A program made the position numbers and the translations under genes. From assembly GCA_963815445.1 (NCBI GenBank), contig CAWFGV010000008.1:62001-126000 (forward strand): DNA of 64,000 bases. Reading direction: 5' to 3'. The notes below the pieces were generated by a model. The model was not told where the DNA came from and did no database searches. It saw only the letters and a list, made by a program, of their open reading frames with translations. Source of the stretch: JANLYC01 sp963815445. Its GTDB lineage: Bacteria; Actinomycetota; Actinomycetes; Propionibacteriales; Nocardioidaceae. Of the stretch, positions 54,295 through 62,346 are shown one piece after another (the first letter of the stretch is position 1; each line of letters opens with the position of its first letter).

Positions 54295-54401
54295 AAATCG
54301 TCTCACCCGGCCCTCGGGCGACGTGATCCTTGTCACTTCGTCACTGAGACGGGCCGGCTGGAAGGCCACGTGCAGGTCTGCACGACGGCCCGATCCTGCC
54401 C

Positions 54402-54435
54402 TCGCCCCAGGACTTGGCGGGGTGGGCCTGGGCGA
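54402..54435. terminator. Terminator hairpin after the glutaredoxin gene
   Basis: TCGCCCCAGG (54402-54411) pairs with CCTGGGCGA (54427-54435) with one bulged C. It lies two bases beyond the glutaredoxin stop on the minus strand. Confidence 0.5.
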
Positions 54436-54437
54436 GC

Positions 54438-54674
54438 TCAGGTGAGGGCGCGACGGAGCCGGTCGGCGTCGACCCGCCAGAAGTCGTGCTGCTTGCCATC
54501 CACGAAGGTCACCGGGATCTGCTCGCCGTAATCCCTCATCAGATCGGCGTCACCGCTGATGTCGACCTCGTCATACGTCGTACCGAGCTCGGCGCAAACC
54601 CCCGCGACGACGAGACGGGCGTCGTCACACAGGTGACATCCGGGCTTGGACAGCAGCCGCACCCGCGCGCTCAT
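54438..54674 (-). CDS. Glutaredoxin-like protein
   Basis: A 78-residue thioredoxin-fold protein of the glutaredoxin/DUF836 type with the active site CHLC (KPGCHLCDDARLVV) and the cis-Pro region QIPVTFVDG. It is probably a cytosolic thiol reductant. Same neighbourhood as M. tuberculosis Rv0508. Its start overlaps the upstream ligase stop by four bases. Confidence 0.88.
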   Translation of the reverse strand: MSARVRLLSKPGCHLCDDARLVVAGVCAELGTTYDEVDISGDADLMRDYGEQIPVTFVDGKQHDFWRVDADRLRRALT

Positions 54675-56284
54675 GCCAGACCCATGGCCCGGCGCGCCTC
54701 ACCCGCACGCAGCCGCCCCTTGGCGACCTTGCCGGTGGCGGAGTGCGGCAGATCGGTCACGACCTCGATCACCGCCGGCAGCTTGAACCTGGCCAGGCGC
54801 CTCTCGCAGTGCTGCGCCACAGCGAGTCGAAGCTCCTCAGCATCGACTCCGTCGGCGGCGACCACGAAGGCGACGACTGCCTCCCCCGTCCTGTCGTCCG
54901 GCTGCCCGATCACTGCACACTCGGCCACGCCCGGCACCTCGCTCAGCACGTCCTCGATCTCGGACGGGTAGACGTTGAAGCCCGACACGATCACCAGCTC
55001 CTTGAGCCGGTCGACCAGGAACAGGTCCCCGTCGCGGTCGAGGAACCCGATGTCACCGGTAGCCAGCCACCCGTCGGCCCCGGGATCCTCGTCGCCGTGA
55101 GGCCAGTAACCCGAGAACAGGTTGGCGCCGCGCACCCAGATCTCACCCGGGTCGTCGGTGTGCACGTCCCGGCCCGACTCGTCCACGACCTTCACCTCGA
55201 CCCCCGGGAGCGCCCGGCCGCTCGAGCCCGGCTTGTGGCGAGGGGTGCCGATGGTGGACGTGACGATGGGCGCCGCCTCGGTGAGTCCGTATCCCTGCTC
55301 GACGTCGACGCCGGTGAGCTCCTCGAACCGACGTGCCGTCTCCATCGCGAGCGGCGCCGCACCCGACAGGAGCAGCCGCACCGACCGCAGCTGGTCCCGC
55401 AGGCCAACCGCGTCACGGCTCATCCATGCGCTGATCACGGGCGGGGCCACCGGGACGACGGTCACCGCGCGTTCGGCAACCAACGACAAGGTGTCGGCCG
55501 GATCGAACCTCGGCCCCAGCACCAGGGTGGCGCCGTTGAGCAGGACCTGTCCGAGCACGGCGTTCAGACCGTACACATGACACAAGGGCACCACACCGAG
55601 CACGACGTCGTCCGCGGTGATGGGGGCAGGCCTGGTCTGAGCAGCCTGGTCGATGTTGGCCAGCAGTGCCCGCTGACTGAGCATGGCCCCGCGAGGTCTC
55701 CCACTCGTGCCCGACGTGTAGAGCAGAACCGCCAAGGACTCGCGGTCGCGAGGCGTCACGACGGCAGCATCGTCGACCGCCAGGTCGACATACCCGATCT
55801 CGCCGGGCTCGGGCGTCGCGCCGACGACCACGATCCGTGGCCGCTGCGCAAGATCCGGGGCGGAGCCACCGGGATCGGCCGCAACGGTTACGTCACCGGC
55901 CACCGCCGCCACCGCGGCCCGCACCGTTGGCAACGTCGTCTCGTCCGCGAAGCACAGTCGTGCACCACAGTCCGCGAGCATCCGGGCGATCTCGCCGGTC
56001 GTCGACGTCGGGTTGAGTGGAACCGCGACCATCCCTGCTCTGAGGGCTGCCAGATAGGCGGCCACGAAGGCGCACCCGTTTCCGAGCGCGAGCGCCACCC
56101 GCTGACCGCCCACGAGACCGGCGCGCGAGAGTCCCCCGGCCAGCCTGGCGACCTGTCCGTCGAGCTCGGCCCACGTCATGGTCAGGCCGGTGTCGCTCTG
56201 CACGAGAGCGACCTTGTCCGGGCTCCGCTCCGCGTTCAACCGCAGCAACTCGGCCACGTTGGTCGCAGGGATCCGCACCTTCAC
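54671..56284 (-). CDS. AMP-dependent acyl-CoA synthetase/ligase
   Basis: A 537-residue ANL-superfamily enzyme. P-loop motif YTSGTSGRPRGAMLSQ, then YGLTEAAP, GDIGFLDRDGDLFLVDRLKELVIVSGFNVYP and the catalytic lysine in HSATGKVAKGRLRA. The domain order and length are those of fatty/aryl acyl-CoA ligases. The acid used cannot be told. The GTG start at 56284 has CAGACT seven bases upstream, suggesting a leaderless transcript. Co-transcribed with the glutaredoxin gene. Confidence 0.9.
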   Translation of the reverse strand: MKVRIPATNVAELLRLNAERSPDKVALVQSDTGLTMTWAELDGQVARLAGGLSRAGLVGGQRVALALGNGCAFVAAYLAALRAGMVAVPLNPTSTTGEIARMLADCGARLCFADETTLPTVRAAVAAVAGDVTVAADPGGSAPDLAQRPRIVVVGATPEPGEIGYVDLAVDDAAVVTPRDRESLAVLLYTSGTSGRPRGAMLSQRALLANIDQAAQTRPAPITADDVVLGVVPLCHVYGLNAVLGQVLLNGATLVLGPRFDPADTLSLVAERAVTVVPVAPPVISAWMSRDAVGLRDQLRSVRLLLSGAAPLAMETARRFEELTGVDVEQGYGLTEAAPIVTSTIGTPRHKPGSSGRALPGVEVKVVDESGRDVHTDDPGEIWVRGANLFSGYWPHGDEDPGADGWLATGDIGFLDRDGDLFLVDRLKELVIVSGFNVYPSEIEDVLSEVPGVAECAVIGQPDDRTGEAVVAFVVAADGVDAEELRLAVAQHCERRLARFKLPAVIEVVTDLPHSATGKVAKGRLRAGEARRAMGLA

Positions 56285-56348
56285 CGCATCGAGTCTGGCA
56301 CACGGTCCCGGACCCTGATCGCGCGTGTCCGGGGCACGAGCAAGCCTC

Positions 56349-56354
56349 TAGGCT
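56349..56354 (+). promoter_or_regulatory. Leaderless -10 hexamer (TAGGCT) for the HAD gene
   Basis: TAGGCT followed by six bases and GTG 56361. It lies back to back with the ligase start on the other strand. Confidence 0.5.
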
Positions 56355-56360
56355 GGGGCC

Positions 56361-57245
56361 GTGACCGCGCCGGTTCCGTCCGAGCCATCGGCCCGCCTGC
56401 GCGCCCGATCAGTGATGGCCGGGCAGGCGGCGGCGTCGAACGCCGAGGTCGAGGCCGCGCTGGCGACGCCGCCCGACCCGTCGGCCGGAGCCTTTTTCGA
56501 CGTCGACAACACGCTGATGCAAGGCGCGTCGATCTTCTATCTGGCGCGGGGGCTGCATCGCCGACGCTTCGTGACCACCAAGGACATCGTCAAGGCTGCC
56601 TGGGACCAGGCGTACTTTCGGGTGGTCGGGGTCGAGGACCCCGGGGCCGTCGCCAACGCCCGGACCTCCGCACTCGCGTTCATCGCCGGCCATCGGGTCG
56701 TCGAGGTCGAGTCGCTGTCGCAGGAGATCTTCGACGAGGCGATGTCGCACCGTATCTGGCCGGGCACGCGGGCCTTGGCACAGATCCATCTCGACCAGGG
56801 GCAACGGGTCTGGCTCGTCACCGCGGCCCCCGTGGAGATCGCCCGCATCATCGCCCATCGCCTGGGTCTCACCGGCGCGCTCGGCACCGTCGCCGAGCAG
56901 ATCGACGGCGTCTACACCGGCCGCCTCACAGGAGACCTGCTGCATGGTGCCGCGAAAGCCGCGGCGGTCCAGGTGCTGGCGGAGGAGGAGGGCCTCGACC
57001 TCGCCCGCTGCTCGGCGTACTCCGACTCGGCCAACGACCTGCCGATGCTGTCGATGGTCGGTGACCCCTGCGCCGTCAACCCGGACGGGCGGTTGCGCGA
57101 CCATGCACGACAGCAGGGGTGGCGGATCCGTGACTACCGGACTGGACGCAAGGCGGCGCGGCTGGGGCTGGTGGCAGCCGCCGGTGCCGGAGCGGTGACC
57201 GGAAGCGTGGCTGCGGCGGTGGCCCTGCGGCGCAAGATCCACTGA
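56361..57245 (+). CDS. HAD-IB family phosphatase with C-terminal membrane segment
   Basis: A 294-residue HAD-superfamily, subfamily IB hydrolase (SerB/CicA-like). Nucleophile D47 and acid D49 in FFDVDNTLM, motif II Thr in VWLVTAAP, motif III Lys in HGAAKAAAV, and motif IV in YSDSANDLPML. Residues about 265-290 form an Ala/Gly hydrophobic segment flanked by basic residues, so the enzyme is probably membrane attached. Actinobacterial relatives sit beside rex/bldN. M. tuberculosis SerB1 (Rv0505c) is similar by position. Substrate unknown. Confidence 0.9.
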   Translation: MTAPVPSEPSARLRARSVMAGQAAASNAEVEAALATPPDPSAGAFFDVDNTLMQGASIFYLARGLHRRRFVTTKDIVKAAWDQAYFRVVGVEDPGAVANARTSALAFIAGHRVVEVESLSQEIFDEAMSHRIWPGTRALAQIHLDQGQRVWLVTAAPVEIARIIAHRLGLTGALGTVAEQIDGVYTGRLTGDLLHGAAKAAAVQVLAEEEGLDLARCSAYSDSANDLPMLSMVGDPCAVNPDGRLRDHARQQGWRIRDYRTGRKAARLGLVAAAGAGAVTGSVAAAVALRRKIH

Positions 57246-57315
57246 TCGTCGCCCGGGGCAGAGCCTCGAGCAGGTCGAGCAGCCGCACCGCGGGCGCGCT
57301 GCGCACTGTTCCCAC

Positions 57316-57345
57316 CCGGTTACGGGGTGTGTGACTCCGGTTACG
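57316..57345. promoter_or_regulatory. Direct repeat CCGGTTACG, 21 bases apart, upstream of the sigma gene
   Basis: Two identical nonamers at 57316-57324 and 57337-57345, spaced exactly 21 bases (two helical turns), with a third GTGAC between them. They lie 85-115 bases upstream of the chosen sigma start, a plausible activator or repressor site. GTNAC direct repeats are reminiscent of MtrA-type sites, though the spacing differs. Confidence 0.4.
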
Positions 57346-57429
57346 CACAGGTTCCCAAGGGGAACACGGACCGCGTACGATCGGCGGATCGGAGGGTACC
57401 GGCGGTATGTCGCCGGAGAGGGAGTTGGC

Positions 57430-58143
57430 ATGTCTTGCGGTCATTCCGCGCGCCTGACCGGGCTCGACGTCCTGCGCTGCGCGGTCGCCGACATCATGCT
57501 CGCCCGACCGCTGCTGGCGATGGCTGCCGGCCAGCCACCGGGCGGTGCGGTCGGCACCGGCGGCCCGGCTGACTATCCACCCGAGACCGACGACGACAGC
57601 CGTCGGCTCGCGGCTCTGGTCGACCTGGCCCGGGACGGAGACGCCGACGCGTTCGGTCTGCTCTACGACCACTACTGCTCGAGCGTCTACCGGTTCGTCT
57701 TCTACCGGGTCAGCTCTCAGGCGTTGGCCGAAGACCTCACGAGCGAGACATTCTTCCGAGCGTTGCGCTCCATGGCCGGCTTCCAGTGGCAGGGCAAGGA
57801 CTTCGGTGCGTGGCTGATGACGATCGCCCGCAACCTGGTGGTGGACCACTACAAGTCCGGCCGCGCCCGGCTCGAGACCGTGACGGACGACTTCACCGGA
57901 CAGGATTCGACCACAGCCGGGCCTGAGGAAGAGGTCATCGCCCGACTCACGGCCGAGTCCCTGCTCGAGGCGCTCGCAAAGCTGCCCGAGGAGCAGCAGA
58001 CCTGCCTGATGATGCGGTTCCTGAACGAGAACTCGATCGCCGAGACCGCTCGCGTGCTCGGTCGCAGCGAGGGCGCCATCAAGCAGCTCCAGCTCCGTGC
58101 GGTCCGCAACCTCGCAAAGCTCATGCCGACAGGCACGCGATGA
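57430..58143 (+). CDS. BldN-like ECF sigma factor
   Basis: A 237-residue ECF sigma factor. Region 2 is DAFGLLYDHYCSSVYRFVFYRVSSQALAEDLTSETFFRALRS, region 4 is LPEEQQTCLMMRFLNENSIAETARVLGRSEGAIKQLQ. The roughly 55-residue N-terminal extension (starting MSCGHSARLTGLDVLRCAVAD) resembles the pro-sequence of Streptomyces BldN. ATG 57430 is preferred (GGAGAGGGAG upstream) over GTG 57331, which would swallow the direct repeats. The downstream DUF5667 gene is its likely anti-sigma factor. Confidence 0.87.
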   Translation: MSCGHSARLTGLDVLRCAVADIMLARPLLAMAAGQPPGGAVGTGGPADYPPETDDDSRRLAALVDLARDGDADAFGLLYDHYCSSVYRFVFYRVSSQALAEDLTSETFFRALRSMAGFQWQGKDFGAWLMTIARNLVVDHYKSGRARLETVTDDFTGQDSTTAGPEEEVIARLTAESLLEALAKLPEEQQTCLMMRFLNENSIAETARVLGRSEGAIKQLQLRAVRNLAKLMPTGTR

Positions 58144-58327
58144 CGACCCGGATGTACGCGTTGGTCCAGGCTTGTCATGGCCTAGATGAACTAGGTCAAG
58201 ATGACCCATTCAGGGGCCTAACCCACCCAGGCCCTCGCTCGTTCAGCCTGTCGAGGCCCACGGGGCGGCCCGTGCGTGACCTCGCACGAAGATCGGGTAG
58301 CACGACCAGAAGGGGTGGGGACCGCCG

Positions 58328-59533
58328 ATGATGCCGCTGGCAGGCGCGCGCAGGCGCGCCGACGAGTTCGCGCGGGCCGTTGACGGTCCGGGCACGCGGA
58401 CCGTTGCCGCCGAGCATCGGGCGTTCCTCGAGCTGGTTGAGCAGCTGCGCGCCATGGACGGACCCACGATGCGCCCTGAGTTCGCGGCCGGCCTCCGGTC
58501 GCGGCTGCTCGATGCGGCCCCCGAAGCCATGTCCGCCACCCCGCGTGCAGCAAGGCGAGACGCGGCGCTGGTGAGCTTCCCCGCGAGTCATCGCCGTCGT
58601 ACGGCGACCGCCGCGGCCGCCGCCTGCCTCGTTGTCGCCAGCGGAGTCGGCGTCGCCGCTGCGAGCCAGTCGGCCCTGCCGGGCGATGCCCTCTACCCGC
58701 TCAAGCGTGGGATCGAGCAGGTCGAGCTCCGCTTTGCCGGCTCTCAGGCCGACCGGGGCGGGGAGCTCCTCGACCAGGCATCGACCCGGCTGTCGGAGGT
58801 GACCGAGCTCTCCATCGGGCATGCCGGCGACCCGACGACACCGACGCTGGTGACCAAGACGCTGACCGACTTCATCGAGGAGTCGACCGCCGGTGGTGAG
58901 GCGCTGCTCTCGGACTATCGTGACGATCAGAGCGCCGGCAGCATCATTCGGCTGCGCGAGTTCACCGCGGAGTCCGGGCGGCAGCTCGAGGCCCTGACGT
59001 CCGCGATCCCTGACGACGCCAGCCAGGCCCTCGCCGACGCCGCGAGCGCCATGAGCCGACTCGACCAGCAGGCGCAGGCGGCTTGCCCACCATGCTCGAC
59101 GCTGCCCTCACTGCAGCTGTCCAGCGGGCTGAGCGACCTGCAGCACCAGATCGAGAACCCGGCTTCGGGCACTGGGCTCGCGGCCGGCACCGGCACCGGC
59201 ACCGGCGCCGGCACCAAGGCTGGTTCCAGGGGCGGCGGCACCGCGTCTGCCGGGACCGCCGGCAGTCTTGTCACCGTCCCGGGCGTCGGCCGCCTTGACC
59301 CGTCCGCCAGTGGGTCGACGTCCGAACCGCAGCCGACGGCCGAGCCGACCCAGGGTGTCACCGTGCCGGGCCTTTCCGTCGGCACCGGGCAGCCGAGCGC
59401 GCCGTCGGTCCCGCTGCCCTCGATCTCGATCTCGATCTCGATCCCGCTGCCGACGCTGACCAGCCTGTCCGTCCCCGTACCGCCGGTGCTGGGTGAGGGG
59501 ACCGAACCACTCGGGCGGACAAAGCTCCCCTGA
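58328..59533 (+). CDS. DUF5667 membrane protein, probable anti-sigma factor
   Basis: A 401-residue single-pass protein. Cytosolic residues 1-90 include a helical segment (ADEFARAVDGPGTRTVAAEHRAFLELVEQLRAM) that could bind the sigma factor, as RsbN does for BldN. One membrane helix lies at about 92-113. DUF5667 follows at about 112-215 (ALPGDALYPLKRGIEQVELRFA). The last about 110 residues are a Gly/Thr/Ser/Pro-rich extracellular tail with short tandem repeats. It lies 184 bases after the sigma gene; that gap holds no further gene and may carry its promoter. Confidence 0.82.
   Translation: MMPLAGARRRADEFARAVDGPGTRTVAAEHRAFLELVEQLRAMDGPTMRPEFAAGLRSRLLDAAPEAMSATPRAARRDAALVSFPASHRRRTATAAAAACLVVASGVGVAAASQSALPGDALYPLKRGIEQVELRFAGSQADRGGELLDQASTRLSEVTELSIGHAGDPTTPTLVTKTLTDFIEESTAGGEALLSDYRDDQSAGSIIRLREFTAESGRQLEALTSAIPDDASQALADAASAMSRLDQQAQAACPPCSTLPSLQLSSGLSDLQHQIENPASGTGLAAGTGTGTGAGTKAGSRGGGTASAGTAGSLVTVPGVGRLDPSASGSTSEPQPTAEPTQGVTVPGLSVGTGQPSAPSVPLPSISISISIPLPTLTSLSVPVPPVLGEGTEPLGRTKLP
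59419..59442 (+). repeat. In-frame hexanucleotide microsatellite (CTCGAT)x4
   Basis: Four perfect CTCGAT units coding an alternating Ser-Ile run in the extracellular tail of the DUF5667 protein. A second, GGCACC-type, run coding Gly-Thr repeats lies near 59184-59212. Confidence 0.85.
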
Positions 59534-59564
59534 CCACTGCCTGATCCCTGACCACTGCCTGATC
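59531..59564. repeat. 18-base tandem duplication over a stop codon
   Basis: TGACCACTGCCTGATC occurs at 59531-59546 and again at 59549-59564 (period 18). The first TGA is the stop codon of the DUF5667 gene. It looks like a recent tandem duplication. Confidence 0.85.
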
Positions 59565-59585
59565 GCAACGCCGCTGCAGGCAGGC

Positions 59586-60824
59586 TCAGGAGAAGACGCT
59601 GCGCCGCTGGATCAGCAGCGAGTACAGCGTGTGCTGGATCGTCTCCCGGACCTGGTCGGTCACGTTGAAGACCAGCATCGGGTCGTCGGCCGCGCCCTCG
59701 CCGTAGCTGTCGGTACGGATCGGCTCGCCGAACTCGATCAGCCACTTCGACGGCAGCGGGATCATCCCCAGCGGGCCCAGCCACGGGAAGAACGGCGTGA
59801 TCGGAATGTAGGGCATGCCGAGCAGCCGGGCGACCGAGGGGAGGTTGCCGACAAGCGGGTAGATCTCCTCGGCCCCGACGACCGAGCAGGGCACAATCGG
59901 CACGCGGGTGCGCAGCGCGGCCGAGACGAACCCTCCTCGCCCGAACCGTTGCAGTTTGTAGCGCTCGGAGAACGGCTTGCCGATGCCTTTGAAGCCTTCC
60001 GGCCATACCCCGACCAGCTCGCCGCGCGACAACATCCGCTCGGCGTCCTCGTTGCTGGCCAGGGTGGCTCCACCCTTGCGCGCGAGGGTGCCTACGAACG
60101 GCAGGCGAAACACGAGGTCGGCCGCGAGGGCACGCAGGAACCGGTCGGCGTGGTCATGGACGACCAGACCGGTCATCAACCCGTCGATCGGAATCGTGCC
60201 GGAGTGGTTGGACACGACGAGAGCGCCACCCGACGCGGGGATGTTGTCGATGCCCCGCACCTCGATCCGGAACCAGTTCTCGGCAAGCGGGCGCAGCGCC
60301 GTCAGGAGGAACGTCTCGGTGACCTCGACGTCGAACCCGAACTCGTCGACCTCGTACTCCCCGGTGATGCGGCGCCGGATGAACGCAAGCAGTGCGGCGA
60401 CCTGCTGCTCCCAGTCCGCCGCGCCGAAAACCTCGTGGGCTGCGTCGACGATGGCGTCGGCCACGTCGTCTGCCGACATGGCGTGGACCGGCGCCTCGGC
60501 TCGAGGGGCCGCGCTGCCGGAACGCGGTCGGCTGCCGGCCGGTCGCTGACGAAGCGATGGACCGGTGACGGAACCCGTGGTCGCGCGGGAACCAGCGTCA
60601 CCAGCTGCTGACGCGGCAGCCGGGGAGTCAGCACGCTTGCGTGTGCGCGACTGCGGAGCCTCCCGGGGGTCGACCGTCTCCGGGGCGGCGGGCTTCGCCG
60701 CCGGGTGCCGGGGGCGGGGCGGCGTGCTGGGCGCGAGCGCCCGTGCGGCGGCGCTCGGTGACGTGCGTGAGCCGCGACCGGGCCGGCCGCGACCGCCGAT
60801 CGGGATGATCTCAGCGTCCGGCAT
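59586..60824 (-). CDS. 1-acylglycerol-type acyltransferase with disordered N-terminus
   Basis: A 412-residue protein of the LPLAT/PlsC superfamily. The acceptor motif is VSNHSGTIPIDG, a long-spaced variant of the usual NHX4D, typical of the Rv0502-like/MGAT-like subgroup; GVWPEGFKGIGK is block III and VPIVPCSVVGAEEIYP block IV. Residues 1-110 are Arg/Pro/Ala-rich and probably disordered. ATG 60824 is chosen: it overlaps the epimerase end by 14 bases and avoids out-of-family upstream sequence. Same gene order as M. tuberculosis Rv0500B-Rv0501-Rv0502. The acyl acceptor is unknown. Confidence 0.88.
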   Translation of the reverse strand: MPDAEIIPIGGRGRPGRGSRTSPSAAARALAPSTPPRPRHPAAKPAAPETVDPREAPQSRTRKRADSPAAASAAGDAGSRATTGSVTGPSLRQRPAGSRPRSGSAAPRAEAPVHAMSADDVADAIVDAAHEVFGAADWEQQVAALLAFIRRRITGEYEVDEFGFDVEVTETFLLTALRPLAENWFRIEVRGIDNIPASGGALVVSNHSGTIPIDGLMTGLVVHDHADRFLRALAADLVFRLPFVGTLARKGGATLASNEDAERMLSRGELVGVWPEGFKGIGKPFSERYKLQRFGRGGFVSAALRTRVPIVPCSVVGAEEIYPLVGNLPSVARLLGMPYIPITPFFPWLGPLGMIPLPSKWLIEFGEPIRTDSYGEGAADDPMLVFNVTDQVRETIQHTLYSLLIQRRSVFS

Positions 60825-61845
60825 GCGGAACCACCTTGGCCATGGTCGCGGAGACACGCTCCTCGAGATCGGCCAGGCGTTGCGGGTTGAGCGGGCCGGG
60901 CCGCAACCGTTGGGCGAACGCCTCGAATGCCCCGGCCGTGGTGAAGGTGGGCTCGAAACCGAACTGCCCACGCATCCGCGAAGTGTCGATGCCTCGCCCG
61001 TAGGCCAAGAATGCAGCCTGCTCTGACGACAGCTCGGCATACCGGATCCGCGGGAACACCGCGCCGAGAGGTCCTAGTGCCATCGTCGGCACGGCCACGC
61101 TGGGACGGCCGAGCCGCCGGATGGCCTGAGACAGCATGAGGACCCCGTCCCCGGCGACGTTGAAGGTGCCATCGACGTCGGCGACCGTTGCGTGCTGAAG
61201 GGCCGCCAGCGCGTCCTCCTCGTGGCAGAACTGCAGCCGAGGGTCGAACCCGAGCACGGTGGGAACGACAGGCAAAGAGAGGTAACGGGTCAATGAGGTT
61301 TCGATGCGCGGCCCGATCAGGTTCGCGCAGCGCAACATCGTCACTCCCACGTCGGGACGACGACGAGCGAAACCGCGGACGTAGCCCTCGACCTCGACGG
61401 AGTCCTTGCCGAAGCCTGAGCGCGGCATCCGGCGGGGCGCCATGTCCTCGCTGAACATGGCGGGGTCCTTGGGCGAGGAGCCGTAGACCTGCGCTGACGA
61501 CTTGACCACCAGCCGACTGACGCCCGGCGCCTTCTGGCATGCAGCCAGCAGCTGCATGGTGCCGATGACGTTGATTTCCTTCATCGAGGTCCGGCCGCCG
61601 GCGCCGCCGGGGGTGGCGATGACGCTCAGGTGGACGACGGTATCGACCTCTTCGGCCGCGATGACCTTGGCGATCACGGGGTTGCGGATGTCGGCGCGGA
61701 CGAAGCGCACGTCGCCGAGGTCGTGGCGAGGAGGCACGACGTCAACCCCGATGACGCGCTCCACGCGCGGGTCGGCGGCGATCCGGCGGGCGAACCGACC
61801 GCCGAGATCACGGCAGACCCCGGTGACCAGGACGACGCGGCCCAT
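60811..61845 (-). CDS. NAD-dependent epimerase/dehydratase (GalE2-like)
   Basis: A 344-residue short-chain dehydrogenase of the extended (sugar epimerase) class. The N-terminal NAD motif is TGVCRDLGGR, a variant of GXXGXXG. VVHLSVIATPGG and VVKSSAQVYGSS follow, but the active-site tyrosine usually in YXXXK is not obvious (GFGKDSVEVEGYVRGF). Positional equivalent of M. tuberculosis Rv0501 (galE2). Its true substrate is uncertain. Lies 15 bases after the bS22 gene. Confidence 0.87.
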   Translation of the reverse strand: MGRVVLVTGVCRDLGGRFARRIAADPRVERVIGVDVVPPRHDLGDVRFVRADIRNPVIAKVIAAEEVDTVVHLSVIATPGGAGGRTSMKEINVIGTMQLLAACQKAPGVSRLVVKSSAQVYGSSPKDPAMFSEDMAPRRMPRSGFGKDSVEVEGYVRGFARRRPDVGVTMLRCANLIGPRIETSLTRYLSLPVVPTVLGFDPRLQFCHEEDALAALQHATVADVDGTFNVAGDGVLMLSQAIRRLGRPSVAVPTMALGPLGAVFPRIRYAELSSEQAAFLAYGRGIDTSRMRGQFGFEPTFTTAGAFEAFAQRLRPGPLNPQRLADLEERVSATMAKVVPHAGR

Positions 61846-61860
61846 CGTTGTGGTGCCTGC

Positions 61861-61962
61861 CTACTTGCCCTGGCGGCGACGCTGGATGCGGGTCTTCTTC
61901 AACAGCTTGCGGTGCTTCTTCTTCGCCATCCGCTTGCGGCGCTTCTTGATAACTGAGCCCAC
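61861..61962 (-). CDS. Small ribosomal protein bS22 (AURKAIP1/COX24 domain)
   Basis: A 33-residue, extremely basic protein (starts MGSVIKKRRKRMAKKKHRK, ends RRRQGK) with over half Lys/Arg. It matches the AURKAIP1/COX24-type peptide found in actinobacterial ribosomes and named bS22, equivalent by position and sequence to M. tuberculosis Rv0500B. GTG start at 61962 with AAAGG five bases upstream. It heads a unit with the epimerase and acyltransferase genes. It is easily missed because of its length. Confidence 0.9.
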   Translation of the reverse strand: MGSVIKKRRKRMAKKKHRKLLKKTRIQRRRQGK

Positions 61963-62103
61963 GGTCTACCTTTCGGGCGTTGACTGGAGTGTCCGGTACC
62001 GACGCGGCCCCGACAAGCTGGGTATCGCACGCGCGGGGCGTGACCGCAGAAGCCTACCCGTTGGTCGCTGCCCGACCCTATTCGGTCGTGGTGGCCTCCC
62101 CTG

Positions 62104-62119
62104 ATGCATGTTTATGCAT
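62104..62119. promoter_or_regulatory. Paired ATGCAT palindrome
   Basis: ATGCAT at 62104-62109 and 62114-62119, spaced ten bases so both face the same side of the helix, in an AT-rich patch between bS22 and the divergent CAP gene. Possible operator. Confidence 0.3.
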
Positions 62120-62179
62120 TCACTGTGTCGTGATGACCCTCCGCCTGACTAGCCCGTAGGGATGAGTCACCCTCAGCCG

Positions 62180-62216
62180 ATCGGGGGAACCTCAATCCGA
62201 AAAATTTTCCCCCGAT
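62180..62216 (+). ncRNA. Structured leader upstream of the CAP-domain gene
   Basis: The 384-base gene-free stretch 61963-62346 includes a 10-bp stem (ATCGGGGGAA 62180-62189 with TTCCCCCGAT 62207-62216) and a second possible 5-bp pairing (TCCGA 62196-62200 with TCGGA 62228-62232) that would compete with the first. The region is AT-richer than its surroundings. No known riboswitch consensus fits. Whether this is transcribed cannot be told from sequence. Confidence 0.35.
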
Positions 62217-62346
62217 TCCCGTCTTAATCGGACAACAGGCAATTACTCTTCGTGATTGCGCTTGCACACTCCGCTACTAACCCCCAAACTCAGAACCGGT
62301 CCACTGAGGCCTTCGGACCAGCTACGTCCCTGGGGAGGGAGAATAT

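Noticed and set aside
57331..57429. GTG 57331 as the sigma factor start
   Set aside because: It would include two direct repeats and lacks a ribosome site; ATG 57430 has a purine-rich site and fits the BldN-like N-terminus.
62150..62340. c-di-AMP (ydaO) riboswitch upstream of the CAP gene
   Set aside because: A GGGGGAACC and an AATCCG are present, but the conserved GGGGUGAAU and the closing CCGAAUCCG-CAGCUAACCUCG segments are missing.
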